Assembly (NCBI RefSeq): GCF_009749525.1
Contig: NZ_WOAC01000006.1
Span: 124,001 to 188,000 of the forward strand
Origin: Mesorhizobium xinjiangense
Lineage (GTDB): Bacteria; Pseudomonadota; Alphaproteobacteria; Rhizobiales; Rhizobiaceae
DNA length: 64,000 bases
Direction of reading: 5' to 3'
Each line of letters begins with the position of its first letter. Position 1 is the stretch's first letter. The notes beneath the pieces were generated by a model. It saw nothing but the letters and a program-made list of their open reading frames with translations. It was not told the DNA's origin and did no database searches. Made by a program: the position numbers and the translations under genes. Below, in pieces: positions 17,030 to 24,905 of the stretch.

Positions 17030-18675
17030 AAACGGGCGGACAACTGATCGTCGAAGCGCTCGAGGCCAACGGCGTCGACCGGCTCTATTGCGTTCCCGGC
17101 GAAAGCTATCTTGCCGTGCTCGACGCGCTCGCCGATTCCGCGATCAGCCCCATCGTATGCCGTCAGGAAGGCGGCGCGGCAATGATGGCCGATTGCCATG
17201 GCCGCCTGACCGGCAAGCCGGGCATCTGCTTCGTCACCCGCGGTCCCGGCGCCACCAATGCCTCGGCCGGCATTCACATCGCCGCCCAGGATTCCATTCC
17301 GCTCATCCTGTTCGTCGGACAGGTTGCCCGCGGCAATCTGGAACGCGAAGCATTCCAGGAAATCGACTACCGGGCCTTCTATGGCTCGGTCGCCAAGTGG
17401 GTGGTCGAGATCGACGACCCGGCGCGCATTCCCGAACTTCTCACACGCGCCTTCACGGTCGCCACGTCCGGCCGCCCGGGCCCGGTGGTCGTGGCGCTTC
17501 CCGAGGACGTGCTGAGCGAGCGAGCGCAGGCGCCGGCCGCCCTGCCCTTCGTGCCTGTCGAGACACAGCCGGGCACGGCCGAGATGGAGGCATTCCACAG
17601 GCTCCTGGCCACTGCAAAGCGTCCCATCGCCATTCTTGGCGGCACGCGCTGGAGCGACAAGGCCGTCGCCGACTTCCAGAAATTCGCCGAAAGCTGGAAC
17701 CTGCCGGTCGCCTGTTCCTTCCGCCGCCAGATGCTGTTCGACCATCTTCACCCGTCATATGCAGGTGACATCGGCATCGGGCCCAACCCGAAACTCGCCC
17801 AGGCGGTCAGGGAGGCCGACGTCGTGCTCCTGGTCGGCGGGCGCTTCGGCGAGATGCCGTCCTCCGACTACACGCTATTGAAGAGCCCCTATCCCGACCA
17901 GGCGCTGGTGCATGTCCATGCCGACGCAGCAGAGCTCGGGCGCGTCTACCGGCCGAGTCTCGCCATCAACGCCTCCGCCGCGGCCTTCGCGGCGGCCGCA
18001 GTCGGCCTGAAGCCGTCTGCACCCCCGGCATGGGCCGAACGGACCGAGGACCTGCACAGTGCCTATCTCGACTGGTCGACCCCACCGGAAACCGGCCCCG
18101 GTGCCGTGCAGATGGGACCGATCATGGCCTATCTGGAAACGGTGCTGCCCGACGACGCCATCCTTGCAAACGGCGCCGGCAACTACGCCACCTGGATACA
18201 CCGCTTCCATCGCTTCAGGCGTTACGCCACGCAGGCCGCCCCCACCTCGGGCTCGATGGGTTATGGCACGCCGGCCGCCGTGGCCGCCAAGGGGCTTTTT
18301 CCCGAGCGCACCGTCATCGCCTTTGCCGGCGACGGCTGCTTTTTGATGAACGGACAGGAATTCGCGACCGCGGTGCAATACGGACTGCCAATCGTCGTGA
18401 TCGTCGTCAACAACGGCATTTACGGCACGATCCGCATGCATCAGGAGCGCGAGTATCCCGGCCGGGTCGTGGCCACCGATCTCACCAATCCGGATTTCGC
18501 CGCATTGGCCCGCGCCTATGGCGGTCACGGCGAGACGGTGGAGACGACGGCCGACTTCGCGCCCGCCTTCGAGCGAGCGCGTGCCAGCGGCAAGCCGGCC
18601 ATCATCGAGATCAAGCTCGACCCGGAGGCCATCACGCCCACACGCACGCTGAGCGAGATCCGGGAGAAGCGGTAG
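17026..18675 (+). CDS. Thiamine-diphosphate-dependent enzyme, acetolactate synthase-like
   Basis: This is a 549-residue protein with three domains of the POX/ALS family. The conserved cofactor-activating Glu is in CRQEGGAAMMA near residue 48, and the ThDP motif runs GDGCFLMNG to NN near residues 438-466. It lacks the small regulatory subunit of true acetolactate synthase and is coupled to a CoA-transferase, so a decarboxylase or carboligase acting on an acyl-CoA or 2-oxoacid is more likely than branched-chain synthesis. The substrate is unknown. Confidence 0.85.
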   Translation: MKTGGQLIVEALEANGVDRLYCVPGESYLAVLDALADSAISPIVCRQEGGAAMMADCHGRLTGKPGICFVTRGPGATNASAGIHIAAQDSIPLILFVGQVARGNLEREAFQEIDYRAFYGSVAKWVVEIDDPARIPELLTRAFTVATSGRPGPVVVALPEDVLSERAQAPAALPFVPVETQPGTAEMEAFHRLLATAKRPIAILGGTRWSDKAVADFQKFAESWNLPVACSFRRQMLFDHLHPSYAGDIGIGPNPKLAQAVREADVVLLVGGRFGEMPSSDYTLLKSPYPDQALVHVHADAAELGRVYRPSLAINASAAAFAAAAVGLKPSAPPAWAERTEDLHSAYLDWSTPPETGPGAVQMGPIMAYLETVLPDDAILANGAGNYATWIHRFHRFRRYATQAAPTSGSMGYGTPAAVAAKGLFPERTVIAFAGDGCFLMNGQEFATAVQYGLPIVVIVVNNGIYGTIRMHQEREYPGRVVATDLTNPDFAALARAYGGHGETVETTADFAPAFERARASGKPAIIEIKLDPEAITPTRTLSEIREKR

Positions 18676-18687
18676 AAATTTACCTGG

Positions 18688-18717
18688 CCAGATACATCTG
18701 GTATGAATGATTCATAC
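18688..18717. promoter_or_regulatory. Operator palindromes of the ParDE module
   Basis: CCAGATACATCTGG (18688-18701) is directly followed by GTATGAATGATTCATAC (18701-18717), which has perfect 8-bp arms. Both lie 19-48 bases upstream of the antitoxin start. Ribbon-helix-helix antitoxins such as ParD repress their own promoter through such dyads. Confidence 0.65.
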
Positions 18718-18735
18718 TCAGGGAGGCTCCTGGCC

Positions 18736-19011
18736 ATGAACAAGATCGACCGTCGCACGATCAGCCTGCCCGCCGAGCAGGCCGACTACATCGATCGACT
18801 GGTGGAATCGGGCGAATACGGCTCTGCCAGCGAAGTCGTACGCGCCGGAATCCGGGCGTTGCAGAAGCACGACCGCGCCATCGAGCACTGGCTGCGGACC
18901 GACGTTGCGGAGACGTATGACCAGGTCAGGGCCGGGATAATGCGCACCATTCCCGGTGAAGAGGTATTTACCGAATTGCGCGCGCGTCACGAGGCCAGGC
19001 GGCCGAAGTAA
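18736..19011 (+). CDS. ParD-family ribbon-helix-helix antitoxin
   Basis: This 91-residue protein starts with the RHH strand DRRTISLPAEQADYIDRLV and continues ESGEYGSASEVVRAGIRALQ, the classic ParD/CopG-type fold. The C-terminal half should wrap around the toxin. ATG 18736 has GGAGG about 10 bases upstream. The stop overlaps the next start (TAATG), which is usual for such pairs. The palindromes upstream are likely autoregulatory sites. Confidence 0.88.
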   Translation: MNKIDRRTISLPAEQADYIDRLVESGEYGSASEVVRAGIRALQKHDRAIEHWLRTDVAETYDQVRAGIMRTIPGEEVFTELRARHEARRPK

Positions 19012-19319
19012 TGAGATCGCGGTCGGTTCGGTTTTCCGAGAGCGCGCGATCCGACCTCCTCGGCATTCATGACTGGATCAGTTCGGTTGCGAGTTGGAAA
19101 ACAGCCAGCGCGTACATTGAGCGGCTTGAGCACTTCTGCATGGCGCTTGATCTGGCATCCGAACGAGGAACTGCCCGCGAAGACGTCCGAGGCGGGTTGC
19201 ACGTGGTCGGCTTTGAGCGAAAAATATCGATCGCATTTCGGGTCACCGACCACGATGTGGTGATCCTGCGCATCTTTCGAGACGGCCGCGATTGGGAGAG
19301 TGAATTCGCGAAGGAATGA
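19011..19319 (+). CDS. ParE-family toxin
   Basis: This 102-residue protein of the RelE/ParE fold has VRFSESARSDLLGIHDWIS at the start and VVGFERKISIAFRVTDHDVVILRIFRDGRDWES at the end, the last strands of the fold. ParE toxins typically poison DNA gyrase, though the target here is not shown by sequence. It is coupled to the ParD antitoxin. Its stop lies 8 bases from the end of paaE on the opposite strand, so the module abuts the phenylacetate operon. Confidence 0.86.
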   Translation: MRSRSVRFSESARSDLLGIHDWISSVASWKTASAYIERLEHFCMALDLASERGTAREDVRGGLHVVGFERKISIAFRVTDHDVVILRIFRDGRDWESEFAKE

Positions 19320-19327
19320 ACATCCCC

Positions 19328-20407
19328 TCACGCAGCGTCGAAATCCAGCACCAGCCGGTCGCTCGTCGGGCGCGTCTGGCAGGCAAGCGTGAAGCCCGCC
19401 TCGATCTCCCACGGTTCGAGCGAGAAGTTGACCGCCAATTCGCTCTCGCCCTCCACGACCCGGCAGCGGCAGGTGCAGCACATGCCGCCGGCACAGGAAT
19501 AGGGCAGTTCGATGCCGGCCCGATGTGCGGCGTCGAGCACGGTGGCATCCTCTTCGCCCATCGCAAAATTGCGCCGCACGCCGTCGAGCAGAACCTCGAC
19601 CGTCGCACCGGCCTCCACCGCCTGACGGGCCGCGACAGACGGCGCGCGCGGCTTCGGCGCCTCGCCGGACGGCGTGAAGCGCTCGAAACGGATGCGGTCC
19701 CCGTCCACGCCATAGGCCTTCAGCATCGTCGAAACATCGTCGATCATTTCGCCCGGCCCGCACAGGAATACGCCGTCGCAGCCCTTGGGATCGACCAACC
19801 CGCGTTCGGCGAGCAACCGCACGCGCTCGCCGTCGATGCGGCCGTTCAGCAGATCGACATCCTGCTTTTCGCGCGACAGGAGGTGGATCAGCGAGAACCG
19901 CTGCATATAGCGGTCCTTCAGATCGTCGAGTTCCTCGCGGAACATGATCGTCTCGGTCGACCGGTTGCCGTAGATCAGCGTCACCGTCGAGTCCGGCTCG
20001 TGCCCCAGCACGGTCTTGGCAATCGACAGCATCGGCGTGATGCCCGATCCCGAGGCGACCAGCAGATAATCGTGGCGCGGGCCGATCAGCGAGGTGAAGC
20101 GGCCCTCCGGCGGCATCACCCGGATCGTGTCGCCGACCGAAAGCAGGTCGTTGACGAAGCGCGAGAAACGACCATCGGCGACCTTCTTCACCCCGACGCG
20201 CAGACGGTCTTCGCCCGGCGCCGAGCAGATGGAATAGGAGCGGCGGATATCCTCGCCGTCGATGGTCGTCGCCAGCGTCAGATACTGGCCCGGCCGGAAG
20301 GCGAAGGTCTCGCGCAGGTCGTCCGGCACGTCGAAGGCGATAGCCACCGCCTCCGGCGTCTGGCGCTCGATGTCGACAACTCTCAGTTCATGGAAACGCA
20401 ATGCCAT
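19328..20407 (-). CDS. paaE: Phenylacetyl-CoA 1,2-epoxidase, reductase subunit
   Basis: This 359-residue protein carries electrons from NADPH to the PaaAC oxygenase. An FAD domain (FRPGQYLTL, RRSYSICSAP) is followed by a nucleotide domain (ASGSGITPMLSI, FLCGPGEMIDD) and a C-terminal plant-type [2Fe-2S] domain with CAGGMCCTC (C-x4-C-x2-C) and a fourth cysteine in ACQTR. Length matches PaaE. The start at ATG 20407 has GAGG upstream and lies 7 bases after paaD. It is the last gene of the leftward operon. Confidence 0.95.
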   Translation of the reverse strand: MALRFHELRVVDIERQTPEAVAIAFDVPDDLRETFAFRPGQYLTLATTIDGEDIRRSYSICSAPGEDRLRVGVKKVADGRFSRFVNDLLSVGDTIRVMPPEGRFTSLIGPRHDYLLVASGSGITPMLSIAKTVLGHEPDSTVTLIYGNRSTETIMFREELDDLKDRYMQRFSLIHLLSREKQDVDLLNGRIDGERVRLLAERGLVDPKGCDGVFLCGPGEMIDDVSTMLKAYGVDGDRIRFERFTPSGEAPKPRAPSVAARQAVEAGATVEVLLDGVRRNFAMGEEDATVLDAAHRAGIELPYSCAGGMCCTCRCRVVEGESELAVNFSLEPWEIEAGFTLACQTRPTSDRLVLDFDAA

Positions 20408-20414
20408 CGGGGCC

Positions 20415-21056
20415 TCAAATGCACTTGAAATAGTCGAACGGCTCCTTGCAGCTTTCGCAGCGATAGAGCGCCTTGCAGGCCGTCGAACCGAATTCCGCGA
20501 CCCGGCTCGTTTCGTGCGAGCCGCATTTCGGGCAGGCGACATCCGTCTCGCCGAACAGCGCGCGCACCGAGTTCGACGCCTTGGCCGGCGGCGCGATACC
20601 GTAGGCCCTGAGCCTTTCGCGCCCTTCCTCGGTGATCCAGTCGGTGGTCCAGGGCGGCGAGACGACGCGCTCCACCCGCGCCTCAAAACCCGCCTCGCGC
20701 AAGGCAGCCTCGACGGCAAGCTCGATGGCCAGGACTGCCGGACAGCCCGAATAGGTCGGCGTCACTCGCGCCACCGCCACACCGTTCTCGATCTCGACCG
20801 AGCGCAGGATGCCGAGATCGGCGATAGTGACGCAGGGCACTTCCGGATCGGGCACGGAAGCAGCGGCGGCATAGGCATGCGCGGCATCCTCCCTCCCCCT
20901 TGAGGGGAGGGTCGGCACGGAACGTGCCGGGGTGGGGTGGGCCCGCTCAGGCGCCGCGTCGGATCGGAAGGTCGCGGCCATTGAAGCGACCCCACCCGTC
21001 GGCTGTGCCGCCACCCTCCCCTCGAGGGGGAGGGAAAATTCCGCACGCACACTCAC
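20415..21056 (-). CDS. paaD: PaaD, maturation factor of the phenylacetyl-CoA epoxidase, with an in-frame repeat insertion
   Basis: This 213-residue DUF59/MIP18-type protein is thought to help assemble metal centres of the Paa epoxidase. The core starts at AAAASVPDPEVPCVTIADLG and ends in a zinc-ribbon-like part with two CxxC pairs (CPKCG, CESC). GTG at 21056 overlaps the paaC stop (GTGA). After 8 codons the frame runs through a 144-bp palindromic repeat (20891-21034) that adds 48 residues with LPLEGRV and TLPSRGR at its ends. Without it the protein would be the usual 165 residues. ATG 20981 inside the repeat is an alternative start. Confidence 0.88.
   Translation of the reverse strand: MSVRAEFSLPLEGRVAAQPTGGVASMAATFRSDAAPERAHPTPARSVPTLPSRGREDAAHAYAAAASVPDPEVPCVTIADLGILRSVEIENGVAVARVTPTYSGCPAVLAIELAVEAALREAGFEARVERVVSPPWTTDWITEEGRERLRAYGIAPPAKASNSVRALFGETDVACPKCGSHETSRVAEFGSTACKALYRCESCKEPFDYFKCI
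20891..21034. repeat. 144-bp palindromic repeat (family A) inside paaD
   Basis: The ends CCCTCCCCCTTGAGGGGAGG and CCTCCCCTCGAGGGGGAGGG are imperfect inverted repeats, each itself a small palindrome, followed inward by GTCGGC and a GGGGTGGGG/CCCCACCC pair. A second copy of nearly equal length lies at 27555-27697. The length is a multiple of three and the copy is open in the paaD frame. It resembles dispersed intergenic palindromic elements and encodes no transposase. Confidence 0.85.
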
Positions 21057-21826
21057 CACACCGCTCCCGGATAGGTGCGCTGCATATATTGCAGCTCGGT
21101 CAGCAGATAGCCCATCGCCTCGCCATGCAGGCCGCGCCGTCCGCCGGTCTGGCCATAGGGCACGGCCTGGGTCTCGAGCCCCGCCTCGGCGAAGACCGCG
21201 CCGACCGTGCGCTCGAATGATTTGCGCAACGACGCCGGATCGGGCGCGATGCCGGCCTCGGCGACCGCATCGCTCACGGCGTCGGCTTCGAACAGCTCGT
21301 CGACATAGGGCGCCAGCGCGTCGACCGCCTGCTCCATGCGACGGCGGCTTTCTTCGGTGCCGTCGCCCAGCCGCACCACCCATTCGCCGGCATGGCGAAG
21401 GTGATAGGCAACCTCCTTGACCGCCTTGCCGGCAATCGCCGCAACGGTCTCGTCGGCAGATTCGAGCGCACCATCCCAGAAGGCCTGCATGAAGGCGGCG
21501 AAATAGAACTGGCGCAGCATGGTGTGGGCGAAATCGCCGTTCTCACGCTCCACCATCAGGCAGTTCAGGTACTCCCGCTCGCGCCTCAGATAGGCGAGAT
21601 CGTCTTCCGTGCGTCCCTCGCCTTCCGCCTCGGCGGCATATTGGTAGAGGGAACGCGCCTGGCCGATGAGGTCGAGCGCCATGTTGGGCATGGCGAGGTC
21701 TTCCTCCAGCATCGGTGCATGGCCGCACCATTCCGACAGCCGGTGGCCGAGGATCAGATGGTCGTCGGCCAGCCTGAGCAGGATGGTGACCAGCGCCGTC
21801 TGGTCGATCTTTGCCCGCGCCGTCAT
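21053..21826 (-). CDS. paaC: Phenylacetyl-CoA 1,2-epoxidase, structural subunit PaaC
   Basis: This 257-residue ferritin-like protein forms the PaaAC heterodimer core of the epoxidase. It has LLRLADDHLILGHRLSEWCG near the start, then ALDLIGQARSLYQYA and VAYHLRHAGEWVVRLGDGT, matching PaaC. The subunit lost the di-iron site in the family and is structural. The ATG shares one base with the paaB stop (TGATG), and its stop overlaps the paaD GTG, so translation is tightly coupled along the operon. Confidence 0.95.
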   Translation of the reverse strand: MTARAKIDQTALVTILLRLADDHLILGHRLSEWCGHAPMLEEDLAMPNMALDLIGQARSLYQYAAEAEGEGRTEDDLAYLRREREYLNCLMVERENGDFAHTMLRQFYFAAFMQAFWDGALESADETVAAIAGKAVKEVAYHLRHAGEWVVRLGDGTEESRRRMEQAVDALAPYVDELFEADAVSDAVAEAGIAPDPASLRKSFERTVGAVFAEAGLETQAVPYGQTGGRRGLHGEAMGYLLTELQYMQRTYPGAVW

Positions 21827-22113
21827 CACATATGCCCCACATCGTCGGGGATCTTGTAGAAGGTCGGGTGACGATAGACCTTCGACAGGGCCGGCTCGAA
21901 ATTCTCGTCCTTGTGCTCGGGATCGGACGCCGTGATCGCCGCCGACGGCACGACCCAGATCGAGGTGCCCTCGCCGCGCCGCGTATAGACGTCGCGCGCC
22001 GCCTGGATGGCCATTTCCTCGTCGGTCGCGTGCACCGAGCCGCAATGCTTGTGGGCCAGGCCGTTGCGCGGCCGGATGAAGACTTCCCAAAGCGGGATCT
22101 CGTTCGTCGCCAT
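21826..22113 (-). CDS. paaB: Phenylacetyl-CoA 1,2-epoxidase subunit PaaB
   Basis: This 95-residue protein begins WEVFIRPRNGLAHKHCGSVH and has the conserved AARDVYTRRGEGTSIWVVPS segment of PaaB, a small subunit that bridges PaaAC pairs in the epoxidase complex. GAGGAG lies upstream of ATG 22113. It sits directly after a DUF3291 gene that separates it from paaA, which is unlike the E. coli order. Confidence 0.95.
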   Translation of the reverse strand: MATNEIPLWEVFIRPRNGLAHKHCGSVHATDEEMAIQAARDVYTRRGEGTSIWVVPSAAITASDPEHKDENFEPALSKVYRHPTFYKIPDDVGHM

Positions 22114-22124
22114 GATCACTCTCC

Positions 22125-22586
22125 TCAGGCGCAGCGCGCTTCCATCCAGCGCTTCAGGTGTGGAAGGCCTTCCCAGCCGAAGGCGTGGTCGCTGGAACCG
22201 TGCCGCCTCAGATGATCGAGCCGGCTGCCGGCTTCCGCCAGGGTCGGTCGATGGCCGATCGGTACGTGCCACATGACGAAGTAGGGCCTGCCGAAAGCCG
22301 GAAACCAGTCGTTTCGACGGCGGTAGATCTGCTTGTGAACGGTGTTCCAGACGAAATTTTCGAGCGCCTCCGCGCTCTCCCAGACCGACAGATTGACGAT
22401 CGCGTCGGGATCGTCGTCAAGGTGCAGGTCGGTCGCGTCATTGCCCTCGCCGATCAGCCGCCAGACAAAGCCGGGGCTGCGTTCGGCGACTGCATTGACG
22501 CGATCCAGATTGTCGGTGAAGCCGGCCATGCGCGGATCGTCGAGCCGATAGCGCGGACGGGCGATGTTGAGTTCGGCGAGATGCAT
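22125..22586 (-). CDS. DUF3291 protein inside the paa operon
   Basis: This 153-residue protein starts MHLAELNIARPRYRLDDPRM and has the DUF3291 pattern: VNAVAERSPGFVWRL, then LSVWESAEALENFVW and ending in PHLKRWMEA. The fold is expected to be a ferredoxin-like ABM dimer, related to small monooxygenases and haem-degrading proteins, but no activity is established. It lies 5 bases after paaA and 11 before paaB, so it is co-transcribed. A stress or side-product role in phenylacetate oxidation is a guess. Confidence 0.82.
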   Translation of the reverse strand: MHLAELNIARPRYRLDDPRMAGFTDNLDRVNAVAERSPGFVWRLIGEGNDATDLHLDDDPDAIVNLSVWESAEALENFVWNTVHKQIYRRRNDWFPAFGRPYFVMWHVPIGHRPTLAEAGSRLDHLRRHGSSDHAFGWEGLPHLKRWMEARCA

Positions 22587-22591
22587 CGACC

Positions 22592-23587
22592 CTACTCCGC
22601 CGCCATTTTCGAAGCTTCGCGCCGCGCCCGGCGCTTATCGGCATGCGCCAGGGCCGCCTCGCGCACCCAGGCACCGTCTTCCCAGGCCTTGCGGCGCACC
22701 GCGATGCGCTCGCGGTTCATCGAACCGCCGCCCTTGACGACGCGCCAGAACTCGTCCCAGTCGATTGCGCCGAAATCGTAGCCCTGCTTGTCCTCGTTCC
22801 ACTTCAAATCGGGGTCGGGAAAGGTCAGGCCGAGATATTCGCCCTGCGGGACGGTCGCATCGACAAACTTCTGGCGCAACTCGTCATTGGTGAAGCGCTT
22901 GATCTTCCACTTCATCGACTGATCGCCATGCTGGCTGGCCGAATCGTGCGGCCCGAACATCATCAGCGACGGCCACCACCAGCGGTTCAGAGCGTCCTGC
23001 GCCAGCTCCTTCTGCTCGGGCGTGCCGCCCGCCAGCGTCATCATGATCTCGTAGCCCTGGCGCTGGTGGAAACTTTCCTCCTTGCACACGCGGATCATCG
23101 CCCGCGCATAAGGACCGTAGGAGCAGCGGCAAAGCGGGATCTGGTTCATGATCGCCGCCCCGTCGACCAGCCAGCCGATGGCGCCGATATCGGCCCAGGT
23201 GAGCGTCGGGTAGTTGAAGATGGAGGAATATTTCGCCTTGCCGGACAGAAGCTCCTCGGTCATCTCCTCGCGGCTGACGCCCAGCGTCTCGGCGGCACAG
23301 TAGAGGTAGAGCCCGTGGCCGCCCTCGTCCTGCACCTTGGCCAGCAACGCCGCCTTGCGCTTGAGCGACGGCGCGCGGGTGATCCAGTTGCCCTCCGGCA
23401 GCATGCCGACGATCTCGGAATGGGCGTGCTGGCCGATCTGGCGAACCAGCGTGCGGCGATAGCCCTCCGGCATCGGATCGTTGGGTTCGATTTTCTCCTC
23501 CGCGTCGATGCGCGCCTGAAATCGGGCGAGAAAGGCCTCGTCCTCTTCCGTCTCGGTCTTGGCCCCGATCAGACCCTGGCTGTACAT
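22592..23587 (-). CDS. paaA: Phenylacetyl-CoA 1,2-epoxidase catalytic subunit PaaA
   Basis: This 331-residue di-iron ferritin-like oxygenase inserts one oxygen of O2 into the ring of phenylacetyl-CoA, giving the 1,2-epoxide. Iron ligands are in [29 protein letters not shown] and [15 protein letters not shown]. It is the first gene of the leftward operon. ATG 23587 has GAGGAGG upstream. Longer frames to 23644 lack a ribosome binding site. The intergenic space to the divergent thioesterase gene must hold the operon promoter. Confidence 0.96.
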   Translation of the reverse strand: MYSQGLIGAKTETEEDEAFLARFQARIDAEEKIEPNDPMPEGYRRTLVRQIGQHAHSEIVGMLPEGNWITRAPSLKRKAALLAKVQDEGGHGLYLYCAAETLGVSREEMTEELLSGKAKYSSIFNYPTLTWADIGAIGWLVDGAAIMNQIPLCRCSYGPYARAMIRVCKEESFHQRQGYEIMMTLAGGTPEQKELAQDALNRWWWPSLMMFGPHDSASQHGDQSMKWKIKRFTNDELRQKFVDATVPQGEYLGLTFPDPDLKWNEDKQGYDFGAIDWDEFWRVVKGGGSMNRERIAVRRKAWEDGAWVREAALAHADKRRARREASKMAAE

Positions 23588-23634
23588 CGCATCTCCTCCT
23601 CGGCGCGGCCTTACTGTATGCTTCCGTATCGCAA

Positions 23635-23681
23635 CGTGTAACAAAAATTAGACAAGAACTCAATATTTCGTAACATAAAAT
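23635..23681. promoter_or_regulatory. Repeated boxes between paaA and the thioesterase gene
   Basis: CGTGTAACAAAAAT (23635-23648) and CGTAACATAAAAT (23669-23681) are two imperfect direct repeats in the AT-rich divergent promoter region. They could be binding sites for PaaX or the TetR-type regulator of the locus. No match to a published consensus was established. Confidence 0.35.
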
Positions 23682-23693
23682 AGCGAGGGTGGA

Positions 23694-24113
23694 ATGAGCG
23701 CATTTGGAGTGAGGCAGGCCGAGGAAACAATCGCCAGGGCTTTTGCCCCCTGGATCGTCGAGATGGGACTCACACCTGTCGCCTTCGACGCAACCGGCGG
23801 CGATTTCATCCTGCCCGAAAACAAGGCGCTGGTGCATGTCGGCGGCGTCATTTGCGGCCAGGCGACGGCGGCCGCTGCCGACACCTGCTCGGTGGTCGCG
23901 CTCGCCGCGCTCAACGGCCGCTTCCGCGTGTGCACGACGGTCGACCTGACGACGCATTTCATCCGGCCTTTGAAGCCCGGCGACGTCGAAATCCGCGTCG
24001 AGGTGCTGCAGAACGGCCGGCGCATGGCTTACACGCGGGTGGAAATGAAGGCGAAGGATGCAGACAAAGTGGCGGTCACGGCGACGAGCGCCTTTGCCTA
24101 TCTGGAGGAGTGA
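23694..24113 (+). CDS. PaaI-family hotdog thioesterase
   Basis: This 139-residue hotdog-fold protein has HVGGVICGQATAAAADTCSV, corresponding to the long helix with an acidic residue used for thioester hydrolysis, and TTVDLTTHFIRPLKPGDVEI on the central strands. It is divergent from paaA and 107 bases away. It may remove stalled acyl-CoA products during phenylacetate degradation. It is distinct from the closer PaaI homologue at 29076-29516. The acyl-CoA substrate is not known. Confidence 0.85.
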   Translation: MSAFGVRQAEETIARAFAPWIVEMGLTPVAFDATGGDFILPENKALVHVGGVICGQATAAAADTCSVVALAALNGRFRVCTTVDLTTHFIRPLKPGDVEIRVEVLQNGRRMAYTRVEMKAKDADKVAVTATSAFAYLEE

Positions 24114-24215
24114 GCAAAGAGGGAATTCGAAGGTCACAGCAATCAGGCGCGCGCTTGCAATCCTGTAAAGGCGTCAATATATTCCAGCTTAAGCTAGCTT
24201 GATCTGGAAATTGTG

Positions 24216-24458
24216 ATGCGTGAAATTGGTGCCTTCGAAGCAAAGAACACATTGGGGTCCCTGCTCGATCTGGTCGAGCAGGGAGAGGAAGTCATTATCA
24301 CCCGGCACGGCAAGCCTGTGGCGCGTCTGGTGGCACCTTCGGTTTGTATCGATCGCGAAAAGGCGCTGAAGGCTGTGGCGGATATCCGCGACATGCGCAA
24401 GGGCGTGACCCTGGGCGGGCTCAAGATCAAGGACCTGATCGAAGAAGGTCGGATGTGA
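24216..24458 (+). CDS. Phd/YefM-family antitoxin
   Basis: This 80-residue protein has the Phd/YefM N-terminal fold: EIGAFEAKNTLGSLLDLVEQ followed by EEVIITRHGKPVARLVA. The C-terminal part (IKDLIEEGRM) is the toxin-binding tail seen in VapB-like partners of PIN toxins. The ATG at 24216 is preferred over GTG 24213; no strong ribosome binding site is seen. The stop overlaps the next start (GTGA). Confidence 0.88.
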   Translation: MREIGAFEAKNTLGSLLDLVEQGEEVIITRHGKPVARLVAPSVCIDREKALKAVADIRDMRKGVTLGGLKIKDLIEEGRM

Positions 24459-24892
24459 GTCTGGTCCTGGATGCCTCACTCACCGTCGCATGGTTTTTCG
24501 ACGATGAGCGCACGACCGCAACTGAAGACCTGCTTGAGCGCGTCGCCGAGCAAGGAGCCGTCGTTCCGGCAATCTGGAAGCTCGAGATTGCAAATGGACT
24601 TCAGACGGCAGTTCGGCGGGACCGCATCGATCGTGCTCTTCGTGACCGAGCCCTCGAACGGCTCGATGCACTTCCGATCGCCATCGACCCTGAAACATTG
24701 CGCCATGCCTGGTCGGCAACGTTGGGCCTGGCCGACCGCTATGGCCTCACGCCCTACGACGCGTCCTATCTTGAACTTGCAGAACGGCGGCGCCTGCCGC
24801 TTGCCACTCTCGACCGTGCGCTACGGAATGCGGCCGTTTCTGCGGGCATCGCAGCGCTCGGTCTCGACGGTCCGGCCGGACCGCGCCAATAG
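24455..24892 (+). CDS. VapC-family PIN-domain toxin
   Basis: This 145-residue PIN-domain ribonuclease starts at GTG 24455, overlapping the antitoxin stop by 4 bases. Acidic metal-binding residues are placed as expected: LVLDASLTVAWFFDDE at the start, WKLEIANGL in the middle, then YDASYLELAERRRLPLATLD near the end. PIN toxins of this group cleave tRNA or rRNA. The gene ends 13 bases from the convergent paaX stop, so this TA pair also sits at a paa gene boundary. Confidence 0.9.
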   Translation: MSLVLDASLTVAWFFDDERTTATEDLLERVAEQGAVVPAIWKLEIANGLQTAVRRDRIDRALRDRALERLDALPIAIDPETLRHAWSATLGLADRYGLTPYDASYLELAERRRLPLATLDRALRNAAVSAGIAALGLDGPAGPRQ

Positions 24893-24905
24893 ATCCACTG
24901 CAAGA

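Noticed and set aside
20408-20719. N-terminal extension of paaE
   Set aside because: It overlaps paaD in another frame; PaaE homology begins at MALRFHELR.
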